Shown: positions 48,961 through 58,470, counted from the first letter of the stretch. The stretch is 64,000 nucleotides of DNA from Streptomyces phaeolivaceus (GCF_009184865.1 NZ_CP045096.1:7378001-7442000), one strand, 5' to 3'. Translations and numbers: made by a program. Notes: generated by a model not told the origin, from the sequence alone.

Positions 48961-50919
48961 TCACTGCTTGTCCCCGATCACTCGGACCCGGTGGTCGAAG
49001 GAGAAGACCAGGGACGGGGGAGAGAGGTCGATGCGGTTGGTGGGGTCGCCTCGTTTGCCGGTGAGGGGGTCGGCGGGGTGGAGTTGGACGTCGTCGACGA
49101 GTTCGACGCCGGGGACGCGCTGGAGGACGGCGAAGACCTCGCCGGACTGGACGGGGCGGCCGAAGGGCCAGCCGCGGCCGTCGGCGCCGCCGGTCAGCGG
49201 ATCGAGGTGGCGGTAGAGCGCGTCGTGGGCCTGGCGGCGGACCCGGTCGGTGTCGGTGCCCCGGAAGGCGTGCAGGGTCGCGACCACCGTGATGCCCTGG
49301 TAGAAGGGCGGGCCGACCGCCAACCGCGTGCCGATCAGACGGCGTTCGTCGAGGTGGCGGGTGATACGGCGCAACAGGGCGTCGCCGGGGACGAGTTGCT
49401 CGAAGCGGAGCCTGCCGCCGGGGTCCGGGACGGCCTGGGGGACGACCAGGACCCGTACCGCGTACGCGCCGTGCTCGCCCTCCTCGCCCTCCAGACAGGT
49501 GATCCGGGCGGTCTCGGGGGCCGCGCGCCGGGCCAGTTCCTCGTAGTCGCGCAGGGTCACGGCACGCTCCTGGGCGCGCAGGGTGATCGGCGCCCGGACC
49601 TTCGCCTCCTCCACGGTCTCCGCGTCGACCCCGCCGCGCGCGGCCTCACGGTTGACGACCTCGGAGACGTACGGCACGGAGGTGCGCAGCACCCGGATCG
49701 CGCCCCGGGCGACATTGCCGGCCCGGCCACCGCCGGTGCGGTAGCGCACGGCGCGGATCACGGAGCCCTTGGGCGCGACGGCCCCGTACTCGCGCAGGGT
49801 GCCGTCGGGCTCCCGTACCGCCGGGCCGAAGGCGATCTCGCCGGTGGCCGGGTCGAGGGTGATGTGCCGGTCGTAGGAGGTGGACGCGGAGAAGGACGGG
49901 ACGACGTCCCAGTCGGTCCAGCCGTCGTGCTCGGCGGTCTGCAGGAGGACGGGCGGGGTGTCGCCGACCACCGGGTAGTGGGCGAGGCGCAGCCGCTGGC
50001 CGGGCAGGCCGGTGGACTCGCCGAGCGCCTCGTCGTACACGGTCTCGGCGTGCACGACGGTGGTGGTGCCGCCGACGGTGAAGGCCTCGGCGGCGCGCAC
50101 GGTCGGCGAGGTGGTGTAGAAGGGCTGGTTGGGGAGGGGTTCGGTGACCCGGCAGCGCAGCCAGCCGGCCTCCTGGCCGCCGGTGCGGGACAGGGTGTGC
50201 GCGCCGGGCATGTGCAGGATCACCTCGCCCGGACGGTTCAGACCGCCCGTGCCGTCACGGTCGATCTCGCACTCCGTCCAGCCGTCCTCGGTCCACGCCT
50301 CCCAGACCAGCGGCGGCTGCCGCGGGTCCACGCCGACGCCGTCGACGACGCTGTCCAGTTCCAGCGCGATCGCGCAGTACGGGACGGCGGCGGTCAGCCC
50401 GAACAGCATGCAGTCGCCGGGGCGCGGGGACTCGGCGAAGCACATCAGGTCCTTGCCCTCGGCGAGGTCGGCCGTCCGGTCGGCGCCCGGCTCACCGGGC
50501 CGCTGGGTGACCAGATACCGCAACTCGCAAGGGACGACGTTCAGTTCGCGCTCGGTGGCGAAGACGACCGCCTCCTCGCTCTCGGTGCGCACGGTGGCGA
50601 CCTCGGTGCCCACGGGCAGCGGCACCGGCTCCTCCTGCGGCGCCGACAGCCAGAAGGTCACATCGGTGCGGGCGGCCGAGGGCGGGAACAGGGTGATGCC
50701 CACCAGGTCCAGGAACGCCAGATGGTTCTTCTCCGGCACCCGGTTGAGCCGGTAGACGATCTGGTCGGCCATGTGGGCGACCGTCTCCACCAGGGTGACG
50801 CCGGGGTCGGAGACGTTGTGGTCGGTCCACTCCGGGGCCCGCTGCTGGATATAGCGCTTGGCGTCGTCGACGAACTGCTGGAAACGGCGGTCGTCGAGGT
50901 TCGGGGAGGGCAGGGCCAT
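48961..50919 (-). CDS. gpJ-like baseplate assembly protein
   Basis: 652-residue wedge protein of the putative baseplate assembly family (P2 gpJ / Afp11-like). The N-terminus has the conserved LDDRRFQQFVDDAKRYIQQR and the WTDHNVSDPGVTLVETVAHM pattern. The C-terminal third carries the baseplate J-like segment (KVRAPITLRAQERAVTLRDY) that defines the family. It should trimerise with gp25 and gpI around the hub. The ATG at 50919 overlaps the gp25 stop (TGATG), so the two are coupled. Confidence 0.9.
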   Translation of the reverse strand: MALPSPNLDDRRFQQFVDDAKRYIQQRAPEWTDHNVSDPGVTLVETVAHMADQIVYRLNRVPEKNHLAFLDLVGITLFPPSAARTDVTFWLSAPQEEPVPLPVGTEVATVRTESEEAVVFATERELNVVPCELRYLVTQRPGEPGADRTADLAEGKDLMCFAESPRPGDCMLFGLTAAVPYCAIALELDSVVDGVGVDPRQPPLVWEAWTEDGWTECEIDRDGTGGLNRPGEVILHMPGAHTLSRTGGQEAGWLRCRVTEPLPNQPFYTTSPTVRAAEAFTVGGTTTVVHAETVYDEALGESTGLPGQRLRLAHYPVVGDTPPVLLQTAEHDGWTDWDVVPSFSASTSYDRHITLDPATGEIAFGPAVREPDGTLREYGAVAPKGSVIRAVRYRTGGGRAGNVARGAIRVLRTSVPYVSEVVNREAARGGVDAETVEEAKVRAPITLRAQERAVTLRDYEELARRAAPETARITCLEGEEGEHGAYAVRVLVVPQAVPDPGGRLRFEQLVPGDALLRRITRHLDERRLIGTRLAVGPPFYQGITVVATLHAFRGTDTDRVRRQAHDALYRHLDPLTGGADGRGWPFGRPVQSGEVFAVLQRVPGVELVDDVQLHPADPLTGKRGDPTNRIDLSPPSLVFSFDHRVRVIGDKQ

Positions 50920-51380
50920 CAGCGGTCGCTTTCCGGACGGTCGGGAGAATCGGGACGGTCGGAGCCCTCGGGGGCCAGGTCCGGCTCGTCGTGGGACGGG
51001 ATGACGTAGAACGGGAAGACCAGGCTGCGCGGGTTGTTGGTGCCCCGGATCGAGTACTGCACATCGATGAAGAGGACGCCCTGGTCGGCACCGGCCGTCA
51101 CCTCGACGTCGGCCACCTCGATCCGGGGCTCCCAGCGGTCGAGGCTCGTGTACACCTCGTGCTGGATACGGCCGGCGGTGGCCTCGTTGACCGGCGCGAA
51201 CACCAGGTCGTGGATGGCGCAGCCGAACTCGGGGCGCATCGGCCGCTCGCCCGGCGCGGTCGCCAGGATGAGCCGGATGGCCTCCTCGACCTCGCGCTCC
51301 CCGCTGACCAGGGCGATGCCCCCGGTGGGCCCGATCCGCAGCGGGAACGCCCAGCCGGATCCGACGAACTGTTCGGCCAT
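50919..51380 (-). CDS. gp25/GPW-type baseplate wedge protein
   Basis: 153-residue protein of the T4 gp25 family, which nucleates the sheath on the baseplate. The conserved EEAIRLILATAPGERPMRPE and FGCAIHDLVFAPVNEAT stretches are intact. The last 20 residues are an Asp/Pro/Ser tail (PDSPDRPESDR) not needed for the fold. It is separated from the spike gene by 83 nt that contain several ATCCGA repeats; elsewhere at this position a PAAR-type tip gene is common but none is found. Confidence 0.92.
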   Translation of the reverse strand: MAEQFVGSGWAFPLRIGPTGGIALVSGEREVEEAIRLILATAPGERPMRPEFGCAIHDLVFAPVNEATAGRIQHEVYTSLDRWEPRIEVADVEVTAGADQGVLFIDVQYSIRGTNNPRSLVFPFYVIPSHDEPDLAPEGSDRPDSPDRPESDR

Positions 51381-51463
51381 CAGAGGGCCACCCTTCCTTT
51401 CTGAGTCTCATCCGATTCGAACCTCGTCCGAACCTCATCCGATCGGATGCTCGTATCCGAAGC

Positions 51464-53377
51464 TCATCCGAACGGGTACTTGATCGTGTTGACGGAGAAC
51501 ACACCCATCAGCTCGACCTTGACGCCCTTGAGGTTCAGCAGGGCGGCGGCGCTGATCTGCACGGTGCCGACCGCGCTGAGCGTCGCCATGCCGGCCGCGC
51601 TGAGGTTGAGGGCGCCCGCCGCGGAGACGTTGACCGCGCCGGCCGATCGGAGGCTGACGATGCCCCCGCCCTGGATGTTGAGCGGGCCGCCGCTCCTGAG
51701 GGACAGGGTCCGGCCCGCCGTCAGGGACAGATCCGTACCGGCCTTCACGGACACCGAGGTGCCGCCCGTGATGGAGACCGCGCCCTTGCTGTCCACGGTG
51801 ATCTCGGTCTTCGTCCGGTCCAGGTGGACGGTCAGCCGGTTGTTGCCGGTGGCGAGGCGCACGCCCTGCATGCGCGGGCCGGTCTGCTGGCTGAGCAGGT
51901 CGACCCGGTTGCCCTCCCGGTCGGACAGGGTGTGCAGGATCGCCTTCTTCTTGACCGGGTCGTGCAGCCACATGTCCTTCACCGGGGTCGGCTTGTCCAC
52001 GCCGTTGTAGAGACCGCCGATGACGAACGGATGGTCGAGCGCGCCCCGGTCGAAGCCGACCAGCACCTCGTCGCCGACGTCCAGCGGGAAGATCCCGCCG
52101 CCGCCCTTGCCGCCCATCTGCACGGTCCGCGTCCAGTCGCTGACGTAGGTGTCGTCCAGCCACGGGAACTGGAGCTTCACCCGCCCCTGCTTCAGCGGGT
52201 CCTGGACATCGGTGACCAGGGCGTTGGCGACGCTGGGCAGCCGAGGCGACGCCGAACCGCCCCCCGAGGACAGACCGAACAGCGAGCGCCACTGCCGGCC
52301 GCTGACGGTCACCCAGGTCTCGTAGTGGCTGCCGTCGCCGAAGGTGTGCCGTACGGACGTGCAGGTGTACTTGCCCTCGAACGGGGCGCCCACGTCGGAG
52401 AGCGTGATCGGCACCCCGGGGCGCAGCAGCGGGTTGCCGCGCACCATGACCTCCAGCTCGGCGAAGGAGGAGGTGATGTCGTCGGCCAGCGAACCGGCCG
52501 CGTGTGTGACCTCGCTCTGCAGGTCGTACGGGGTGTCGGTCTCGACCAGCTTGGCGGCCTTGAACGGGTTGGCGGCCTTCTGCGGGGTGGTGCCGATCGC
52601 GATACCGGGGTTGGCGCTCGCCCTCGTCGTCGCGGTGAGCTTCTTCTTCGTCGTGACGTTCCAGCCGCGCGCCTCGACCTTGTCGACCTGGTCGGCGGCG
52701 GTGACGGCGGCCCGGCAGCGCAGGATGTCCACGCCGGCCTTCAGCTCGTAGGGGCTCTTCTGCCCGGGAGGGCTGGGCGCCGCCGCGCCGGACGCCGGCT
52801 TCGGCTTGACGAACTGGAACTTCCCCTTGGCGTCCAGCGACATCACCATCTCGTTCTCGTCGGCGAGCCGCGCGAGGAAGTCCCAGTCCGTCACATTGGA
52901 CTGGCTGATGAAGTCGTAGACGGTCTTGGTGGACTGCACCTGTCCCACCGGGACGCCGTTCATCCCGGCCAGCTTGCGGGCGATGTCGGCGGCCGTCTGA
53001 TTGCGGTACGCCGCCACCCTGCGCACCCGCATCAGCCGGTGCCCCGGGTCGTAGCCGCGGACGACGGTGAAGGTGCCGGTGCCGTCGTAGTCGGTCTCCA
53101 TGCCGGTGACCTCGCCGGTGAACACCGGGGAGCCCGCGCCCTGTCCGCCGGCCACGGGCGAGATGACCACCAGGGAGCCGAACCTGACGTTCAGTTTGCC
53201 CAGCAGCAGCCCGTGCGGGTCCCGGAAGGTGAGCCGGAACGCGCCGGGCACCCCGGCGCCGAGATCGACCCAGCCGCCGACCAGCAGATCGGCGTAGTCG
53301 GTGGGCAGTTTCCTGCCGTCGACGGTGACCTCGATGATGTTGGAGAAGGACGGGTCTCCGGCCTGGCCGCCTCCCAT
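51464..53377 (-). CDS. VgrG-like spike (gpD plus gpV domains)
   Basis: 637 residues. The N-terminal half is a late-control gpD/hub domain (from TVDGRKLPTDYADLLVGGW, through MNGVPVGQVQSTKTVYDFIS). An OB-fold gpV domain follows (QGRVKLQFPWLDD, DVGDEVLVGFDRGALDHPFV, about 400-480). The C-terminus is a long beta-helix of repeated short strands (SLTAGRTLSLRSGG, VNVSAAGALNLSAAG). As a trimer it caps the tube and pierces the target. There is no extra effector domain after the beta-helix. The ATG overlaps the LysM gene's stop by one base (TGATG). Confidence 0.93.
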   Translation of the reverse strand: MGGGQAGDPSFSNIIEVTVDGRKLPTDYADLLVGGWVDLGAGVPGAFRLTFRDPHGLLLGKLNVRFGSLVVISPVAGGQGAGSPVFTGEVTGMETDYDGTGTFTVVRGYDPGHRLMRVRRVAAYRNQTAADIARKLAGMNGVPVGQVQSTKTVYDFISQSNVTDWDFLARLADENEMVMSLDAKGKFQFVKPKPASGAAAPSPPGQKSPYELKAGVDILRCRAAVTAADQVDKVEARGWNVTTKKKLTATTRASANPGIAIGTTPQKAANPFKAAKLVETDTPYDLQSEVTHAAGSLADDITSSFAELEVMVRGNPLLRPGVPITLSDVGAPFEGKYTCTSVRHTFGDGSHYETWVTVSGRQWRSLFGLSSGGGSASPRLPSVANALVTDVQDPLKQGRVKLQFPWLDDTYVSDWTRTVQMGGKGGGGIFPLDVGDEVLVGFDRGALDHPFVIGGLYNGVDKPTPVKDMWLHDPVKKKAILHTLSDREGNRVDLLSQQTGPRMQGVRLATGNNRLTVHLDRTKTEITVDSKGAVSITGGTSVSVKAGTDLSLTAGRTLSLRSGGPLNIQGGGIVSLRSAGAVNVSAAGALNLSAAGMATLSAVGTVQISAAALLNLKGVKVELMGVFSVNTIKYPFG

Positions 53378-54102
53378 CAGTGGCCCACCTCCCCGGCCGC
53401 CGGGAGGACGAGTTCGGTGCCGGTCGGCAGCCGCGAGGGGTCGTCGATGCCGTTGGCCTCCGCGATCGCCCGCCACGCGGACGCCCGCCCGTACTCCCGC
53501 CACGCCAGCGACTGCAACGAGTCGCCCGCCACGACCCGGTGCACACTGCGCGCGGTCAGCGCTCCCGACGTCGGGTTCTGCCCCTCGGTACGGCTCGGGA
53601 TCTCGTGCAGCGTCATCCGGCAGGCGGCCCGGATCGGCACACCGGTCGTCCCGAACAGGGAGTACGTGACGTCCACCGAACTGACGTACGCCGTGAAGCG
53701 GGCCGTCGAGAACGACCCCCACTGGAACACCACCCACGGCGGCGACGGCTGCTTCGCGGCGAGGCTCTTGGCCGTCACCTCGCAGCACGACAGCAGGGTG
53801 TCCACCTTCTTCAGCACCGTGGTGCCGCTCGGCTTGTCGGAGGAGTCGAGGAAGATCTCGACGTTCATCTCCCGGGGGTCCGGGCCCATGAACTCCGGCA
53901 GCGCGCCGTCGCGTACGGCCGCGCTCGTCGTCCGCTTCCACTGGGCGCCCTGGCGCAGTGTCAGCTCGGCCGGGTTGAACTCGAAGTTGAACGTCTTCTT
54001 CAGCCCGCCCGGAGTGGTGCTCGTCCCGACCGGCGGCTCGTGGATGGCCAGTGTGGCCCGCACGAGACTCTTGCCCGCGCCGCCCTTGCTGCCCTTCGCC
54101 AT
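53377..54102 (-). CDS. LysM-containing baseplate hub protein
   Basis: 241 residues, similar in role to Afp7/T4 gp53-type proteins that link tube and spike. The N-terminal part (FNFEFNPAELTLRQGAQWKR) is the recurring tail-fold sequence. The C-terminal 50 residues are a LysM domain (HRVVAGDSLQSLAWREYG, then AIAEANGIDDPSRLPTG). In particles the LysM fold is structural and need not bind peptidoglycan. Its start region carries repeated GGGACA hexamers on the mRNA strand (54104-54150) that double as weak ribosome sites. ATG at 54102. Confidence 0.9.
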   Translation of the reverse strand: MAKGSKGGAGKSLVRATLAIHEPPVGTSTTPGGLKKTFNFEFNPAELTLRQGAQWKRTTSAAVRDGALPEFMGPDPREMNVEIFLDSSDKPSGTTVLKKVDTLLSCCEVTAKSLAAKQPSPPWVVFQWGSFSTARFTAYVSSVDVTYSLFGTTGVPIRAACRMTLHEIPSRTEGQNPTSGALTARSVHRVVAGDSLQSLAWREYGRASAWRAIAEANGIDDPSRLPTGTELVLPAAGEVGH

Positions 54103-54160
54103 GTCCTGTCCCTGTCCCTGTCTGTCCCTGTTCCCGTCCCTGTCCCCGCGTTCCGGCCGG

Positions 54161-54586
54161 TCAGTCCGTGAACCCGTGGTGGGTGATCTCCAGGACCTCG
54201 GTCGCCACGCTCGGGTTCGCCGGGTCCAGGGACGGCCCCTGCCAGCTCACCGGCAGTACGTCGATCAGGCCCCAGTGCGCCACCTCCGAGCCGTCCGCGC
54301 GCAGCGCCGCGATCTGGGCGGTCGGGCGCTTGACTCCGGTCGCCACGGAGGAGATCCAGGCCGCGACCTTCGCCGTGTCCGGGGTCAGCGGGCGGGTCAA
54401 CCGGATGTTCGAGTACGTCACACGCGACGGGAACTGCCAGACGAACCCGTTGTTCCCGCCCTCCTGGCGGTGCTCGATCTCCACCGTCGAGGACAGCCCC
54501 TCGCACCCGTTGAAGTAACCGAGGCTCTCGCCGTCGATCGTCAGGGTGAAGAAGATGGTGGAGCCCGGGTCGAGATCGCGGGGCAT
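54161..54586 (-). CDS. Tail tube protein paralogue (tube initiator)
   Basis: 141-residue gp19-like tube protein. Recognised by FTLTIDGESLGYFNGCEGLS and by TYSNIRLTRPLTPDTAKV, the same fold as the main tube gene 4.5 kb upstream but only distantly similar. Contractile injection loci normally carry such a second tube gene, whose product forms the ring between hub and main tube. The ATG at 54586 follows AGAAAGG. The 91-nt gap upstream is filled with imperfect TGCCTGTGG-type repeats. Confidence 0.92.
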   Translation of the reverse strand: MPRDLDPGSTIFFTLTIDGESLGYFNGCEGLSSTVEIEHRQEGGNNGFVWQFPSRVTYSNIRLTRPLTPDTAKVAAWISSVATGVKRPTAQIAALRADGSEVAHWGLIDVLPVSWQGPSLDPANPSVATEVLEITHHGFTD

Positions 54587-54677
54587 CGGGGAGGGCCTTT
54601 CTGGTGGTGCGGGTCGGTGGCGGTCAGTGGCGTCTGCGGCGTCTGTGCTGTCAGTGGTGCCTGTGGTGCCTGTGGTG

Positions 54678-57600
54678 TCAGTGGCGGGGGTCGCGGAGCT
54701 TGCCGATTCGTTCGCGGTCCATACGGAGTTCGGTGCGGACGAGGCGGGTGATCCGGCCGATCAGCCGGTGCGTCAGCTCGTCCAGCTGGAAGTCGGTGAG
54801 GGCGCGGGGGTCGAGCTGGGCGCCGGGGGCGGCGTTCACGTCCACCGCGAAGTAGGCGGGCGGGAGGTCGGCCGAGGCGCTGCGGTGCGTGGTGCCCGAC
54901 GGGGGAACCGCGGTCGCCGTCACCGGGGTGACCGCCGTGGTCGTGGTGGCGGGGGTGGGGCGGAGGGAGGTCTCCGGGGCTCGCTGGATGGGGGTGGGTG
55001 AGGGCGTGGGTGTGGGCGCGGGGGCGGGTGTGTGGAGGGTGGTGGGGGTGACGGTGAGGGGGCGTGCGGCGCGGGGTGGGGGCGTGCGTGTGGGGGCCGG
55101 TGTGGGGGCCGGTGTGGGCTTTTCGGCGGTGAGGCGTTGTACGGGGGTGGAGCCGGTGCCTGGGGATGTGGGGCGGCGCAGGGGTACGGCGGCCGGGGGT
55201 GTGGTGGGGGTGGGCAGGGGCGCCGAGGTGAGGGCGCGGGTGGGGGTGAGGGGGCGTGCGGCGGGGGTGCTTGCGCGCATCACGGGGTGGGGGGTTGGTG
55301 GGGTGGGCGACTGCGGGTTGGTTGTGGCTGGTCGCGCGGTTCCCCGCGCCCCTTCGGTGCGCCGGCCGGGGGGCGGCGTCGTGAGGAGTTGTGGGGGTGG
55401 GCCCGGGGTGGGGGTCGTCCTGGCCGGGGGTGGTGTGGTCGCTCGCTGTACGGGGGCCGTACGTCCGGAGAGGGGTCGCGTGTCCTGGGGCGGGGTGGAG
55501 AGAGGTGCGCCGAGCAGGGGGCGATGACGGGGGGTGGTCGGAGTCAGGGGGGCGCGCTGGATCGGGGGAACCGGGGGAACCGGGGGCGCCGAGGGGGTGG
55601 GGGGTGTGGCGGGGCGGGGCGCGGAGGGCGGGACGGGGCCGGAGGTCGGGGCACCGAGACCCATGCGCCTGGCTCCGCCGGGGGTGCTCCGCTGGACCGG
55701 GTGGGCGGCGGGGGTGGGTGCGGCGCTCGGGGGGTTGTTCGGTGTGCTGCCGGGCACGACGGTGCCACGAGCGCCGGCCGGGGCTGCGGTCGGCTGGTTG
55801 GCCGTGCCGGTGGCTTCGGTGGTGGTTCGCTGGACATCGACCTTGGCGGGGCTGGGGCTGGGGCTGGGGGTGGCCGCTGTACCGGTGGAGCTGGTGGTGG
55901 CCCGTTGGATGTTGATGCCGACGGGACTGTGGGCGGCGGCCGGGCTCCCCGCTGAACTGCCGCCGGTACCCATGGGGTTGGGTGCCGAGCCGCTGCCGGT
56001 GTGGCTGGGGTCGGCCGGCGTACCGGTGGCTCCGGTTGCTGCCCGCTGGACATTCACCCCGGCGGGGCCGGAGATGGCCGGGGCGTCCGCTGAACCGCTC
56101 CCCGCGTGGCCGGAGTTGGCCACAGAGCCACTGGGACTGGCCGCTCGCGCAACGGGGTTGGATGCCGTGCCGCCGAGGGCGGTTGCGCGCGCGCCGGAGC
56201 CGCCCGTCGAGCCGGTGGAGTTCGGTGCCGTGGGGCTGGTGGGGCTGGCGGGGCTGGTGCCGGTCGCCGTCACGGTGGGGTCGGTGGTCGTACGGCCGGA
56301 ACTCGCCGCCGTACCGGTGGAGTCGGTCGCCGCCCGCTGGATGGCGAGCCCCGCGCGGCCGATGTCGGCTGACGCGCCCGAGCCGCCGCCCGATTCGGCT
56401 GAGCGGTGCCGCGCGGCCTCGACACCGGCGGGGCCTGCGGCAGCAGCCGTCGCCCCGAGAGGGCTGCCGACCGGCCGCGTACCCGAGCCCGCCGAGCCCG
56501 CTGTGTTACGCCCGGACGAGGCTCCGCCCGGTGCCGTACGGCTGGAGGGGTCGCTGCCGGAAGTCTTGTGGCCCGAGGTTGTGTCTTCGGATGCCGATCG
56601 CTGTGCCGGGGTGTTGCTGGTGACGTGTGGGTGCCCGGATGAGGAACTGCCGGGCGTTGTACGGCTGGAGGGGTCGCTGCCGGAAGTCTTGTGGCCCGAG
56701 GTTGTGTCTTCGGATGCCGATCGCTGTGCCGGGGTGTTGCTGGTGACGTGTGGGTGCCCGGATGAGGAACTGCCGGGCGTTGTACGGCTGGAGGGGTCGC
56801 TGCCGGAAGTCTTGTGGCCCGAGGTTGTGTCTTCGGATGCGGAACGCTGTGCCGGGGTGTTGCTGGTGACGGGTGGGTGCCCGGATGAGGAACTGCCGGG
56901 CGTTGTACGGCCGGACGAGTCGTCGCCGGAAGCCGTGCGCCCCGGCGCGGCATCGCGCTGTACCGAGGGCTGCGCCGAGCGCTGTACTGGGGATCCGCCG
57001 GGAGTCCTCTGTCCCGACGGGGCGCCACCCGGTGTCGTACCGGCGGAGGCCGGGCGCCCAGGCGAGGAACCGCCCGGCGTCGTACGGCCGGACGAGTCGT
57101 CGCCGGAAGTCGTGCGCCCGGACGTGGCATCGCGCTGCACCGAGTGCTGCACGGAGCGCTGTACTGGGGATCCGCCGGGAGCCCTCTGCCCCGACGGGGC
57201 ACCACCCGGTGTCGTACCGCCGGACGAGCCGGCCCCCAACTCCGGACGTCCCGCTGCCGCATCGCCCGCCACCGAGCGCTGCACCGACGCACCGCCGGAC
57301 GCCGTGCCGCTCGACGCGGTGTCGCCCGACCCGGAGTTCGGTACCGAGGCGCGCCCCGGTGTCGTACGGCCGGACGAGGTGGCGCCGGGCGCCGGGCGTC
57401 CCGATGCCGTGTCGCTCGCCACCGAGCGCTGTACCGGCGGCGCACCGCTGGAATTCATGGGGCCGGACGCGGTGTCGCCCGGAGCCGTGAGCCCCGGCCC
57501 GGCATCGCTCGGCGCGGAGTCCCGCACGGAGGAACTGCCCGGTGTCGTGCGGCCGGACGAGGCGGTGCCGGACGCCGGACGCTCCGGTGCCGTATCGCCC

Positions 57601-58466
57601 GCAACTGAGCGCTGTACCGACGTACCACCGACAGCCGTGCCTCCGGACGAAGGAGCGTCCGGCGCTGGTGCTGGCGCCGTCGGTCCGCCCGGTGCGTGGT
57701 CGACGGGCGACGCGGCCCCCGGTGCCGTACCCCCTGACACCCCGTCGGCCCCGGTCGGCCGCGGACGGGCCGTCGGCAGTGTGCGGCGCTGGACGGCCGG
57801 TGACGTGGTGGGGGCCTTGGTCAAAGGGGTCGGGCGGTGGGGGGCGCGGGGCGGTACGGGGGTCACCCGGGGGCCCGTCGGGCGGGACGGGGTGACCTGG
57901 TGCCGGGCGCGCTGGACCGGCCGGGCGTCGGTCGGGGCGTCGGCGTGTGCCTCGGGCCCGTCCTGCGCCACCGGCAGTGTGCGCGAGGGCAGTTCGAGTC
58001 CGGAGACGGGGGTCGCCGACGTGGTGAGGACGTCCCTGACCAGCCCGCCCGGAGCTCCGGGCAGGACGGCGTGGGACAGCGACCCGGCGAAGGACGGGTT
58101 CTGCCAGGTGCTCAACCGCCCGCTGAACCCGGCGTCCGCGACGACGGCCCGCCCCCCGATGGCCCGCTGGATCGGGGCGAGCCCCTCCCAGCCACGGACC
58201 GAGGCCGAACCGAACGAGCCGCCACCCGCGCCCCCCGGAGCCGGATTCCCCCCGGCCCCGGAGCCCGAGGCACCGGAACCCGAGGAACCTGAAGGTCCGG
58301 AGCCCGAGGCTCCGGCATCGGACCTCACCCCGCCACCCGAGCCGCCCCCGGAACCCGAGCCGCCCCCGGAACCCGATGCGGCCCCGGTGCCGGCGTCGGC
58401 CCCGTCACCCCCGCCCCGGCGCCCCGCCGACCCGGCGGTGTTCCGAAAGCGATCCAAGAACCCCAC
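54678..58466 (-). CDS. Large low-complexity eCIS protein with recent internal repeats
   Basis: 1262 residues, dominated by Pro, Thr, Ser, Gly and Ala, with many VQR/QRS motifs spaced through it. Only the ends look folded: residues ~85-160 (WEGLAPIQRAIGGRAVVAD, then WQNPSFAGSLSHAVLPGAP) and the last ~70 (AYFAVDVNAAPGAQLDPR, then LTDFQLDELTHRLIGRI). Other Streptomyces eCIS loci carry a similar gene in this position. It could act as a tape measure or chaperone-like scaffold, but no known tape-measure features such as long coiled coil are visible. Residues ~520-642 are three near-identical 41-residue units, and residues ~1037-1052 come from a dispersed DNA repeat. The GTG start lies four bases after the small gene's stop. 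Confidence 0.8.
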   Translation of the reverse strand: MGFLDRFRNTAGSAGRRGGGDGADAGTGAASGSGGGSGSGGGSGGGVRSDAGASGSGPSGSSGSGASGSGAGGNPAPGGAGGGSFGSASVRGWEGLAPIQRAIGGRAVVADAGFSGRLSTWQNPSFAGSLSHAVLPGAPGGLVRDVLTTSATPVSGLELPSRTLPVAQDGPEAHADAPTDARPVQRARHQVTPSRPTGPRVTPVPPRAPHRPTPLTKAPTTSPAVQRRTLPTARPRPTGADGVSGGTAPGAASPVDHAPGGPTAPAPAPDAPSSGGTAVGGTSVQRSVAGDTAPERPASGTASSGRTTPGSSSVRDSAPSDAGPGLTAPGDTASGPMNSSGAPPVQRSVASDTASGRPAPGATSSGRTTPGRASVPNSGSGDTASSGTASGGASVQRSVAGDAAAGRPELGAGSSGGTTPGGAPSGQRAPGGSPVQRSVQHSVQRDATSGRTTSGDDSSGRTTPGGSSPGRPASAGTTPGGAPSGQRTPGGSPVQRSAQPSVQRDAAPGRTASGDDSSGRTTPGSSSSGHPPVTSNTPAQRSASEDTTSGHKTSGSDPSSRTTPGSSSSGHPHVTSNTPAQRSASEDTTSGHKTSGSDPSSRTTPGSSSSGHPHVTSNTPAQRSASEDTTSGHKTSGSDPSSRTAPGGASSGRNTAGSAGSGTRPVGSPLGATAAAAGPAGVEAARHRSAESGGGSGASADIGRAGLAIQRAATDSTGTAASSGRTTTDPTVTATGTSPASPTSPTAPNSTGSTGGSGARATALGGTASNPVARAASPSGSVANSGHAGSGSADAPAISGPAGVNVQRAATGATGTPADPSHTGSGSAPNPMGTGGSSAGSPAAAHSPVGINIQRATTSSTGTAATPSPSPSPAKVDVQRTTTEATGTANQPTAAPAGARGTVVPGSTPNNPPSAAPTPAAHPVQRSTPGGARRMGLGAPTSGPVPPSAPRPATPPTPSAPPVPPVPPIQRAPLTPTTPRHRPLLGAPLSTPPQDTRPLSGRTAPVQRATTPPPARTTPTPGPPPQLLTTPPPGRRTEGARGTARPATTNPQSPTPPTPHPVMRASTPAARPLTPTRALTSAPLPTPTTPPAAVPLRRPTSPGTGSTPVQRLTAEKPTPAPTPAPTRTPPPRAARPLTVTPTTLHTPAPAPTPTPSPTPIQRAPETSLRPTPATTTTAVTPVTATAVPPSGTTHRSASADLPPAYFAVDVNAAPGAQLDPRALTDFQLDELTHRLIGRITRLVRTELRMDRERIGKLRDPRH
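55311..55354. repeat. Dispersed GC-rich repeat copy inside a coding region
   Basis: 41/44 bases identical to 48903-48946. It is read in frame on the minus strand as EGARGTARPATTNPQ within the 1262-residue protein. Copies elsewhere are intergenic. Confidence 0.75.
56541..56909 (-). repeat. Three tandem 123-bp repeats in the large eCIS gene
   Basis: Units start at 56541, 56664 and 56787 with an exact 123-bp period (41 codons). The first two are virtually identical; the third differs at a few bases. The units encode TSNTPAQRSASEDTTSGHKT-type sequence. More diverged versions continue on both sides, so the array has been expanding by duplication in frame. Confidence 0.9.
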
Positions 58467-58470
58467 GTGA

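Noticed and set aside
51464..53377. Type VI secretion VgrG
   Set aside because: The domain layout is shared, but there are no TssB/TssC-type two-gene sheath, TssJLM membrane complex or ClpV. The single phage-type sheath gene indicates an eCIS.
56541..56909. CRISPR-like repeats
   Set aside because: Units are contiguous 123-bp in-frame repeats without spacers, inside a coding region, and no cas gene is present.
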